A DNA stretch of 64,000 bases from Girardinichthys multiradiatus (lineage: Eukaryota; Chordata; Actinopteri; Cyprinodontiformes; Goodeidae), in assembly GCF_021462225.1 (NCBI RefSeq), contig NC_061800.1:9581002-9645001 (forward strand). The letters run 5' to 3'. The position numbers and the translations under genes were made by a program. The notes under the pieces were generated by a model, which made no database searches, was not told where the DNA came from, and saw nothing but the letters and a program-made list of their open reading frames with translations. Shown piece after piece: positions 23,201 through 33,900 of this stretch. The first letter of the stretch is position 1. Each line of letters starts with the position of its first letter.

Positions 23201-26200
23201 CTTCCGGCTGGAGTTGTTGCTATGTGAGATTACAGACTGTGACTCAGGTTGGGCTTGGTTTACTGCACTGTTGATGCCTCATTACACAGCGTGCTTCATC
23301 AACAGTATTTTTTAGTGCATGGTGTGGGTGTGTGTGTGTGTGTGGCCTTCGGCTTTGGCATCATGTTGCATTGCAGACCTGGCACAAATGGATGCTTTAA
23401 AGGAGCAGAACAAATTTATTGGTCCCCACTGAACTCTGTAGTAGTATCAACGCATCGGTAGGTGAGCATTACTGTAGGTCTGCTCTTCCCGTTTTATATT
23501 TCAGATTCCAAATGTTTCACTTCAGTCTCCTGTCTTTAGCACGGCCACTGTCTGCACTCCAACACTTCATGCAGATTTTAACTCAGAGAGGAGAACCCAT
23601 ACATTCATTGGAACAGCCTTCTTCTGCTTGCAGCTCAGCTGTAATATTTCTCCAGCTTATTTCAAGTTTTTGTCTTGAGGTCCAACACTGATAGCTAGAG
23701 ATGCACTAAACAGAACTGTCTCAGGTTTTTGCACATCTTTGACTTGCCAATATCTTTTGTAGACAATTTCAATTTCTTTTTAAGAGCTGTAATATGAAAA
23801 GATAAAAGAAAGGCACTGACATTTTTATTTCAGTGCCTGCCATGGGCATTTAATTATTAATTCACTTTTGACATTTCCAAAATGCTTTCAACATTTTCAA
23901 TTTCAACATGTTTTGCATCAGACTGAGGCTGAAAGCTCAAAAGGAAAAAATGGAGAAACTTTGCTGTAATACATTAAGCCTTCCTGTGACCTGCTAAAAG
24001 TCTTGCACTCTCTGGCTCTCATTCTGTCTGAATGAACCGTAGACAAGTTAACATGTTGTAGAAAATAGTTCCCTTTTAAATAGCTTCTTAGATGTTTTGT
24101 GGTTCATCAGCCTATATTGAGTCTTTTTCACTTAGTAACAGAATCCACATCGAAGAGTGTGATCAACGCTCACTGTCTGGCCTTAGTGGCTTTCAGACTG
24201 TAAGCAGGATGCGCTGAGCTCTGAAGTTAACGGAGATCCATCTGTCCAGCTGCAGAGTTTTGTCAAGTAGAGGGCAAACGAGGCAAAGTGTCATGAAAAC
24301 ACACAACTGAAGAGATGTTAAAGAGGCGGAAGTTCTGGAATATGAGGCGCAGGAGTTTTGCAGAGAGCACAAAATGTGTAGAGAGGAGAACCACCCAGTG
24401 GTGATTCATTTAGACTGTATACAGTCTTGAAAATACATTCAGTGTAAAGCTGACTTTTGTATTAAAGCGGAAAAATGTTCTACCTCGGTTCAGATTATTG
24501 TTCACCTTGTTTTCACAGCCACAGCCCCATGGCTTTTGGTCCTGGTTAGTTTGTTCCTCCCAATAACAGAAGCAAGGCCCAGTTACACAAAAATGTTCTT
24601 AGTCATGTTCTTAGTTTTTCTTGCAGCTGATGAAGTTGTTTCTAGAACCTTTTTATAAAGCTCCTGCTCGATGAGAAGAGGAGAATCATTTAAAGCTGTG
24701 GACTTCTTAGTGGTGCTATTTATTCTAGGAACAGAGCAGAACCTAGGGAAATGAAAGGCTTCCCTCTACAGGCAGACCGTGGGTACTACAGGAGGATTTA
24801 AAGGATTTTTAAGCTGAAACCAGATTGTCTGTTGCTATAGAAGCCAAACGTCAGTTAAAAACTAGAGTATTGCCCCTTTAAAGCGTGCACCAAAAATGGT
24901 CTGCATTTTGTTTAAAGCGTTTGTTGAGTGCCAGAAAGAAACTTCTATCATTCTTGAACAGCAGCGTTTGCTTTTTCTTGGTACCCGAAGCTTCAGCTAC
25001 GTCCAGATTCAACAGTAAAATATGTTTTAATTTAGAAACTAGACACAAAGACTTTTACTGGATGGATTTAACAGTTGCCGAAACAAACACACTTTATTGT
25101 GATAAATGTGTTTTTTTTTATGTAGAATACCTGTACATATTATTTATCACCATGTGCAGAGTTTAGACTTTATGTGCTGTATATTACACCTGAAAAAGGC
25201 TGTTTTCCACCATGATATTATGAAAATGATCATTTTTACATATTTCAACACTACGGGCAGCTCAGCTGAACAGAAGTCAGTATATTCTGAGATGGATTGC
25301 AGCTTTACTGTGTTGTTCCTGATAATTACATTCCTGGTGTCGAACTGATACACTTAAACCCGACAGATCATATTGATGTCATCACATTGCTGCAGGAGCC
25401 TGAAACAGGAAATCTAGGTGATAACGAGGGATCTGAATAATTTAAGGCTGCAGCTTTTTTTTTTTTGGGTCTTCCACAGTTCTGTACACATCATGTCCCA
25501 GTGCTTCAGGGGGGAGAAAAGGAGTAATAAAAGCAAAGCGACTGCTTCCCCAGGGTTTCTGCACTAAGTTGTGTGTCTATAAGTCTTCATTTTAGGCAAC
25601 TGAGAAAATCTGGATTCCCCTTTAAAGTGACCCGATAATGCAGAGTTTAGGTTAGAATTTTGATGCCATTGAAAAAAATGTGTGCCTGCTGAACATTAAG
25701 CAGTTTTGTTTTTGTTTTCGTCTCTTTTGTATTAACACTTCCCAGAAACGGACTGTATACTCACAGTTTTTGTACTTTTCTGACAGGGAGCAAATGTATT
25801 TTTCTGTGACTTCTCTTCAAGTTTGTTGAACTTTCGATGTTTTTGTAACTTTGTGAACTTTGGTCATATGTACAGCGTGCATAAAATGTCCCAGTAATGT
25901 CGCCTTAACTGCTGTGAATACTGTATATACTGTACTGTATTTGTCATCACTTTATCAGTAAAGACCTCACATGTCGAAACAAATATGTCTTTTAAAACTG
26001 GCTACACCTGATGGATTCCACAACTCATTTATTACATTAAGGTTGTTTTTGAACATTTCTCAAACTGAGTCTTTAAAAGTTTACTTTTATCAATTTCCAG
26101 GTCTGGATGGATAAGGGAAAAACATTATGGAAAAATGTTTGAGTTTCCTGATGTTACTTATTCCGTTTTCTAAACAATAAAAACCTACGTTTTTAGGTGC

Positions 26201-26765
26201 TTTTTAGAATTTGATTTATATTTCATTTGTCTCAGATTTGCCATATCACAACTTAACATTTTCTCTGTCAGTATTTTGGTTTTTGAGGTTCTGATAGAGA
26301 ATCCAATCATAAATGTAAAATCATTCAAAGTTAAAAAAATCTTTTTTGTACCTCTAGCTCACTTTATATCAGGGTTTTAAACTGAATTTAATTGCATTTA
26401 AACAGTCTTTACATATAACAGAGTTTGTTATAAAGAACAAGTCATCACTTAAGAAATCTAAGCATCAGATGTTTTAAAGTAGAACTAATCTAAGTCTGTT
26501 TAGGGAGCAGAAAAGTAGTGGAACAGCCCTTTACCATCCTGCTGAATTAGAATCCAACTTCATTGTTAGATTTGATTTTTTTGAAACGTGCAGAAAATAA
26601 AACCCATCTACTGTGTGAGCAGTTTCCAGAGTTCATACATGTATAAATCTAGACTTTTCAAGGGTTCTTAGTCTTTTATGTTTATTTTAAAATATGCGAT
26701 TCTAAAGTTTACCAAGACTTTATGGCAGATTTGTCTGCAGCAGGAAGAGGTTAAATGTGAATCCT
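22032..26765. other. No gene recognised; contains (TG)n
   Basis: This AT-rich stretch holds a microsatellite at 23134-23189 and a shorter TG run near 23326. No open frame here has exon-like features or a recognisable product. It lies between the 3' ends of two convergent genes, lrch1 and esd. Confidence 0.45.
23134..23189. repeat. (GT)n microsatellite
   Basis: A perfect GT run of about 56 bases, followed by imperfect ATGTGTATGTG. Confidence 0.95.
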
Positions 26766-26938
26766 GGACAAAACAGAGTAGGAGGGAGGGTGGATAGAAG
26801 AAAAAGGACAACAGGAAGGAAAAACTAAATGACTCAGAAGAGGGAGGAAAAAAGGATGAAGAAAGCAAGGAAATAAGGAAGGACACAAGTAAAGAAAAGA
26901 GGATGGAAGAAGGGACAAAAGGAAGAGAAGAGGGACTC
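26766..26938. repeat. Purine-rich (AGGA/GGAA) tract
   Basis: About 170 bases on the plus strand are almost entirely A and G, with only scattered C and T. The apparent ORF on the opposite strand through this tract is low-complexity Ser/Phe/Leu and is not a gene. Confidence 0.85.
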
Positions 26939-27356
26939 TGCAAAGGACAGATACAACAATTACACTACAGGACAGGGAATACATTTTCAGAACTTTCCTG
27001 AGATCTTCTGTTGGATTTAAGTCTGGGTTCTTGCTGAACCACACAAGGACATTCACAGAGTTGTCCTGAAGCCACTCCATTAATATCATGGTTGTATGCT
27101 TGGAGTCATTGTCCTTCTGGAAGGTTCTCTCCAGAGCATTGTTAGAGCTCTGATAGAGTGACCATCGAGTTCCTCTCTCTGACCAAGGACAGTCTCTCTC
27201 AGTTGCTCGGTTTAGAAGGCCGGCCAGCTCTAAGAGTCCTGGTGGTTCAAACATCTTCCATTTAGGAATGGAGGAGGCCACTGGGCTCATTTGGACCAAA
27301 TCAGCAGAATGTTTTCTGTGCTCTTCCCCAGATTTGTCCCTTGAGACAATCCTATA

Positions 27357-28924
27357 CAGGTCCTTCTCAAAAAATTAGCATATTGTGATAAAGTTCATTA
27401 TTTTCCATAATGTCATGATGAAAATTTAACATTCATATATTTTAGATTCATTGCACACTAACGGAAATATTTCAGATCTTTTATTGTCTTAATACGGATG
27501 ATTTTGGCATACAGCTCATGAAAACCCAAAATTCCTATCTCACAAAATTAGCATATCATTAAAAGGGTCTCTAAACGAGCTATGAACCTAATCATCTGAA
27601 TCAACGAGTTAACTCTAAAGACCTGTAAAAGATTCCTGAGGTCTTTAAAACTCCCAGCCTGGTTCATCACTCCTAACCCCAATCATGGGTAAGACTGAGA
27701 ACCTGACTGCTGTCCAGAAGGCCACTATTGACACCATCAAGCAAGAGGGTAAGACACAGAAAGAAATTTCTGAACGAATAGGTTGTTCCCAGAGTGCTGT
27801 ATCAAGGCACCTCAGTGGGAAGTCTGTGGGAAGGAAAAAGTGTGGCAGAAAACGCTGTACAATGAGAAGAGGTGACCGGACCCTGAGGAAGATTGTGGAG
27901 AAGGGCCGATTCCAGATTTGGGGGACCTGCGGAAGCAGTGGACTGAGTCTGGAGTCGAAACATCCAGAGCCACCGTGCACAGGCGTGTGCAGGAAATGGG
28001 CTACAGGTGCCGCATTCCCCAGTCCTGGACTACAGAGAAGCAGCACTGGACTGTTGCTCAGTGGTCCAAAGTACTATTTTCGGATGAAAGCAAATTCTGC
28101 ATGTCATTCGGAAATCAAGGTGCCAGAGTCTGGAGGAAGACTGGGGAGAAGGAAATGCCAAAATGCCAGAAGTCCAGTGTCAAGTACCCACAGTCAGTGA
28201 TGGTCTGGGGTGCCGTGTCAGCTGCTGGTGTCGGTCCACTGTGTTTTATCAAGGGCAGGGTCAATGCAGCTAGCTATCAGGAGATTTTGGAGCACTTCAT
28301 GCTTCCATCTGCTGAAAAGCTTTATGGAGATGAAGATTTCATTTTTCAGCACGACCTGGCACCTGCTCACAGTGCCAAAACCACTGGTAAATGGTTTACT
28401 GACCATGGTATCACTGTGCTCAATTGGCCTGCCAACTCTCCTGACCTGAACCCCATAGAGAATCTGTGGGATATTGTGAAGAGAACGTTGAGAGACTCAA
28501 GACCCAACACTCTGGATGAGCTAAAGGCCGCTATCGAAGCATCCTGGGCCTCCATAAGACCTCAGCAGTGCCACAGGCTGATTGCCTCCATGCCACGCCG
28601 CATTGAAGCAGTCATTTCTGCAAAAGGATTCCCGACCAAGTATTGAGTGCATAACTGTACATGATTATTTGAAGGTTGACGTTTTTTTGTATTAAAAACA
28701 CTTTTCTTTTATTGGTCGGATGAAATATGCTAATATTGTGAGATAGGAATTTTGGGTTTTCATGAGCTGTATGCCAAAATCATCCGTATTAAGACAATGA
28801 ATGACCTGAAATATTTCAGTTAGTGTGCAATGAATCTAAAATACATGAATGTTAAATTTTCATCATTACATTATAGAAAATAATGAACTTTATCACAATA
28901 TGCTAATTTTTTGAGAAGGACCTG
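27357..28924 (+). mobile_element. Tc1/mariner element (copy 2), complete ends, nested
   Basis: It begins CAGGTCCTTCTCAAAAAATT and ends with the inverse, flanked by TA at 27355-27356 and 28925-28926. Terminal inverted repeats are about 205 bases each (27357-27560 and 28718-28924). It is the sister of the element at 7266-8401 and lies inside an older Tc1-like element. Confidence 0.94.
27685..28646 (+). pseudogene. Tc1 transposase (copy 2), frameshifted, otherwise near complete
   Basis: Translation starts MGKTENLTAVQKATIDTIKQ and the N-terminal HTH with ISERIGCSQSAVSRHLSGKS is intact. Near 27916 the sequence AGATTTGGGGGA replaces the sister's AGACCTTGGGGGA, a one-base loss that moves the rest into a second frame (27918-28646). 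A 42-51-base deletion at about 28022 removes the VKPRLNQKQRQKRL region, relative to copy 1. The catalytic triad is complete in the second frame: Asp in FSDESKF, Asp in FQHDLAPAHSAKTTGKW, and Glu in SPDLNPIENLW (DD34E type). The stop is TGA at 28644-28646. The protein is not expected to be functional. Confidence 0.92.
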
Positions 28925-29140
28925 TATCTGAGGTCTACAGATAACTCCTTTGACTTCATGTTTTCTGAGTTTCAGCTTTATGTAGACAGGAGTGTGCTTT
29001 TACAAATCCTGACCAATCAACTGCATTTACCACAATGGACTCAAATTAAGCTGCAGAAACATCTCAAGGATCATCAGTGGAAACAGGATGAACCTGAGCT
29101 CAATTTGGAGCTGTCAATACTTATGTACATGTGATTTTAT

Positions 29141-30780
29141 TTTTAATATATCTGCAAGAATAAAAAGCATGTTTTTTACAGTTATGGGCTGGTGTAGCTT
29201 TTAGGGGAGAAAAAATAATTTAATCCGTCTTTGCTACAGATATTGGCTGATCGTAAAATCTCAGAAGAAATATGTGAACCCTCTCCTTAAGGTTATTTAT
29301 ATTTTTGGCAGTGCACCAAGACAAACATCTAAAAACATAGTCCAGGGTTCCTGAGCAGTCTTGATTTTATTATGGAACTTTCCAGTCTGGATAAGTATGG
29401 GAATTCAAAGATTTGGTTGGGTCAAGTTAGATTTTCAGATAATTGAATGAGGTATTGGTTCTGGAAACTAAGATCTTAGTCTTTTTACATTACTTTATAT
29501 TTATATGATGAACTTAATGTCCAACTTATTGATCATTTCGGTTTGTGAGTTACTAACAGGTAAAGACACTCATTTTAAAATAAAAAAGGGACATTTCACA
29601 GGTTTTTATGAACTGGACCCAAGGTTCATGAACTGGTTTCGATTTACTTGGCTAATGAAGCATTAATAATTTGTTATTTGGACTTCTGTGAGTTGAATGT
29701 AAAACTGAAAGTGCAATTTGTGTTTAATCTAGAAAAATCCCATCCACATTCTTTACAGTATTGTAGCAGATGCAAAAACCTGTGAAATAACCCTTTAACA
29801 CAACCAACTCTGAAGCACAGCACTGTTTCATAGATTGTGAGGAAACAATTGATAAAACTCAATTAGGTTCACAGTAAATGTTTCATTAGTCCAACATTAC
29901 AGAGAAGGATCTAGAACAGAAATCTGGACATTATTACAGGCGTTCTACAAATATTCCATTTTTAAATTTGATCCAAATCCAGATTTAATTAGGGCCCAAT
30001 TGCAGACTTGTTTTGGAATTGGGCTTAAACCAGGAACTGAAACCTAAGAAGGCATAAAAAGTGCTCTTTTCTTTTTGAATGAATGTATCTGGTAGAAACT
30101 CAAACACCAAAGCGATCGATGTGTGGGACAAAAACCTGAGTTTATAATGAGGCAAATCAAATTTCAAGGTCTTCACGGGTAAAGTCACTTTTGGATTTTT
30201 ATGTTATTTAATGGAAGGAGATTTAAAGTATGAAAATAAACGTTTTTTTCCCATTCCCAGTTATCATGTTTCTATACTTAAACAGACTTGGAACACAATA
30301 AAATCATATTCTTCCAGACTGTTTTAGAACCCTAATATCAGAAAAATAGGAGTGGTCCAAAATCTGACAAATGACATTAAAATGTTTTAAAGTAGAACCA
30401 TTTGATCTTAAATGACAGCAGTATAATTTGATCAAAAACAATGCTGTTAAAACTAGTTGCTATAGTACAACATACCTACCCTCTGATTTCTCCACCATCA
30501 ACCCTCAGCCATAGGTAGTTTTTTTTTTACCAACTCAAATCTTCAAAGCTCTTCTCCAACAGCAGTGTTGGTGGAGACAGAAAAGGCTTAAAAAGAGCTA
30601 AAGAGTAAAAATATTTTTTATTCCAAAACATTTGTTCACTGGTAAAATTCTGCTCTACCATAGCAAAAGCTTCAACACATTATGCTCAGGTCACAGAAAA
30701 GTGATGAGAAACCCTGGTTGTTCCAGGGGTCGTTCTCTCTCTGAGGATGCAGGTAAGTGCTGTTAACACAGGAGGCAACA
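29141..30780. other. No gene recognised
   Basis: AT-rich sequence between the nested Tc1 elements and the esd 3' end. Short open frames show no family resemblance. Confidence 0.4.
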
Positions 30781-30800
30781 ACATCCTCATTTCCCCTCAG

Positions 30801-30806
30801 TTTATT
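30801..30806 (-). terminator. Candidate esd polyadenylation signal AATAAA
   Basis: On the minus strand AATAAA lies 111 bases after the esd stop codon (TGTGTAATAAACTGAG). Another AATAAA-like run is at about 30615; which one is used cannot be told by eye. Confidence 0.55.
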
Positions 30807-30916
30807 ACACAGTTCAGTTTCCAGGACATGATTGTTGTTGTTCTGCAGGGAGCTCAGCTGGCAGCAGAGCAGCAGGTCACAGCGAACTGATGTTTGTGTT
30901 CAGGTGCGGCAGCTGC

Positions 30917-30997
30917 TCAGGCGTTCAGGTACTTGGCGTGGTGTTTGATGTGGTCGTTCATAAATGAATAGATGAAGAAGTAGCTGTGGTCGTAACC
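30917..30997 (-). CDS. esd: esd terminal coding exon 8 with the catalytic His (residues 257-282)
   Basis: It encodes [20 protein letters not shown] and ends AKYLNA, then TGA at 30917-30919. His260 completes the triad. The acceptor CTGCAG lies at 30998-31003. Confidence 0.96.
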   Translation of the reverse strand, partial: GYDHSYFFIYSFMNDHIKHHAKYLNA

Positions 30998-33900
30998 CTG
31001 CAGGGGGAAACCACAGCTTGTTTTCAATAATGGCTAATGGCTTTAATAAACGGGTATTTAAAAACAATATCCAATACTTTAGATGTTTATATGATGCAGC
31101 AGATCATTTTATGCAAATATGCTGTTATTCAGGAAAAGTATTCACACCCTTTGAGTTTTTCCACAGTGTCATGTTACAACCACAAACCTCTGTATTTTTA
31201 CTGGGACCAAAGCAAAGTAGTGTGTAATTGTGTCATTGAAGGAAAACGATATTTTTTTATTTTAAGTTTGATGTAAATTGCTATTCAACAACTTTTTCTT
31301 CTAACATACTTCAATAAAATTGAGTAGAATCTCTTTATAGGACAGCTATTAGTCGTGCACCTCACTAATCTGGGTCATGGAAGAGAAGTGGTGGGGGGTT
31401 CTGAAAGTATGCTGCCCCAGCTTGTAAAAATCACCCCTTAAATGATAGATTCTGTTGAGAATTCTAAATATAAATGGACAACATTCAAACAGGAGATGGG
31501 CAAACCCAATGTGAGCTCTCGGTGCCACCTGGGCCTGGAAGACAAGTTCAGTAATCCATCCCCGCTTTTAACAAGTCACTTCACTACCTGCTTATTGCTC
31601 TAACTGAGCGTTTATAACAACTGCTACTAAAGCTGTAAAGTCTCCAGAAGTAACTCCCGTTCTATTGACAAGAGCCACAAAAATGGCGGTAACACTTTAA
31701 GGGGATGACATAAGGGTGTGATGAACCTGTCATAAACATCATATGACTCATGGACATTAGTGACACTCTTAATGGCCATGACTGTTGTCATTTAAGTGAC
31801 ACTGAGTTTCCTAAACAGTATCAGCTTTTACATTAATAAAAATTGCTGACCCGTCTCCACTCCAGCCCACAAGACTGCAGGACATGTTTTAGTTCTAGCA
31901 TCAATGCTCAGGCACTCACAATGTTTACTTTTTTGCTGGCAAAGCGCTGTGTTTTCACCCAGCCTGCATCCTTGTCATAAAATCGGACCAGTCCATTTAA
32001 AATTGTATCTGGTCTATTGTCTGTGGCTTCATCCATGTTGAAAAGATGCCACTCTTCAGCTTTTCAGATAGATTTGTTTCAACTCTGGTGAGATACTGTG
32101 TGTGATTACATAGCTAGCATGCTGTCTTGAAACAGATAGGTGTGTGAGGGTGATTTTATCCTCCGCTAACTTCTTGCATAAACTGAGGAGTGGATTAGTG
32201 ATGAAGGAGCACACGCAAAACTTTAAACCAGCCACTAGGTCGGTCAGTGAGGGTGGGATGTCTGCTGTGGCTGTTGTACCCAGCAAGCATGAGATGTGTT
32301 GAATGGCTCAGACAGCAGCTTTATGACTAGGGTCTTATCCGGGCCTAGAGAGAACTTTCTTTCCGCTAGTTCCATACTGCAGCCTCCTTGTGCACAACAT
32401 AGTGCAAAAACATGCACCAGGAGCTTTTGGTACCAGTTCCCGAAGGGGTTTCCATCGCCACCCATCTCCTCTATCCAAGCCCAGCTCCATTAATTCCTAT
32501 ATCTTTATAAACATCTTTAGTGTCTTCCCCTGGCTTTATAAACTTGCAGTCCGTGCTTGGTGCACGTTCGCAGAACGAGAAACAATAACATTCAGACCCA
32601 AGGTCCGTCCCCACCCCGTTTCTGATTGGTGAGTAGGCATAGCTAAGGTGGTTAGGAGTGAAAGCTTTTAATCCCCGCCCCTGGTGAGGTTTCTGGTAGT
32701 TAAACAACAGAATAAGCAACTACGAGGGCCCACCGGCTGTAGTCTGAAGACGACAGGGATTTTCTTCTCTGAGCAGACGGCGATCAGATTGTCGGGCAGC
32801 AGCTGGCTGGCTGACAGGAACTGATCATCACGTCCCTGATCGATGAGGATGTCGAGCTGAGGGCCGGAGTAAGAACCAGCCAACACGGTGGCGTCATATG
32901 CCTGAAAAAGACCACAAAGAAAAGGGAGACTTCACCAAAACCTTTTTTCTTGGAATGCTTGCGCTCATGAGAGAATCTGGGAACATGCTTTTGTTATTAT
33001 TTTGTTGAACAGTGCTGCAGGGGTCCTACCTCCCATGTAGACCTGTCAGCTCCCAGGTATCCTGAGAAGGCTTTCTGACCCCAGGGGCACTGCATGGGGT
33101 TACAGATGGGAGCGAATGCAGACACAGCCTGCAGGAGATATGTCAGAAAGAATGAGCAGCTTTCAGAATACAGAATCTAACTTCCTGTCTGCTTCAAACA
33201 GAAACAATCAGCTTAATGCCAAACAGACTCGGACTGATCCCTCATGGGAGACGAGGAGCACCTTGTATCTGCCTGGATTCTTCAGGGCACAGATGAGCGC
33301 CCCGTGGCCGCCCATAGAGTGTCCGCTGATGGACATCCGGTCCGGATCAGTGGGGAAGTTAGCGTTGATTAGTTTAGGGAGCTGAAAAAAATAACACAGA
33401 TAAGAATAGTTGTTGATTTAAATGACAGGAACAGGTGAGCGTTTGGTGGTAGGACGGTGAAATGAATCCACCACACCTCTTCAGTGACATACGAGTACAT
33501 GCGATAGTTGGTTTTCCAGGGATCCTGGGTGGCGTCCACGTAGAAACCAGCTCCAGTCCCAAAGTCCCAGCTTTCATCTTCACCTTCGATGTTGCAGCCA
33601 CCTGAGGCAGGAACGTAGGAATGTTTTCACTTTGTTCCACAGACTCACACTGGAACGTTTTATCTTATAATGTTCCTGAGCTTGTAGTGTGTGCCGTCCT
33701 ACGTGGGCTGGTGTCTGGGGCCACGATGATGATGCCATGTTCTGTTGCAGCCAGCTGACTGCCTGCTTTGGTGATGAAGTTCTGCTCTGTGCACGTCAGG
33801 CCTGCAGAGGGCAGCACAATGAAAACTGATCAGAGCAAGACCGAACACCTCAGAGGGGTTTCTGTCACCTTCCACAATCTGCAAATATCGTCTGTCTGCA

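Larger units (their letters stand above)
26945..29140 (-). mobile_element. Degenerate Tc1-like element (outer), split by a second Tc1
   Basis: Minus-strand translation of 27000-27300 gives MVQMSPVASSIPKWKMFEPP and later HTTMILMEWLQDNSVNVLVW followed by KNPDLNPTEDL, the C-terminal catalytic part of a Tc1 transposase. The text resumes on the far side of the inner element at 28927 (TCTGAGGTCTACAGATAACT) and runs to a Tc1-like end near TTATGTACATGTGATTTTAT (29121-29140). Exact ends are not clear. Confidence 0.75.

Noticed and set aside
26668..26943. Minus-strand open frame rich in Ser, Phe and Leu
   Set aside because: It is the complement of the purine tract and is low complexity throughout.
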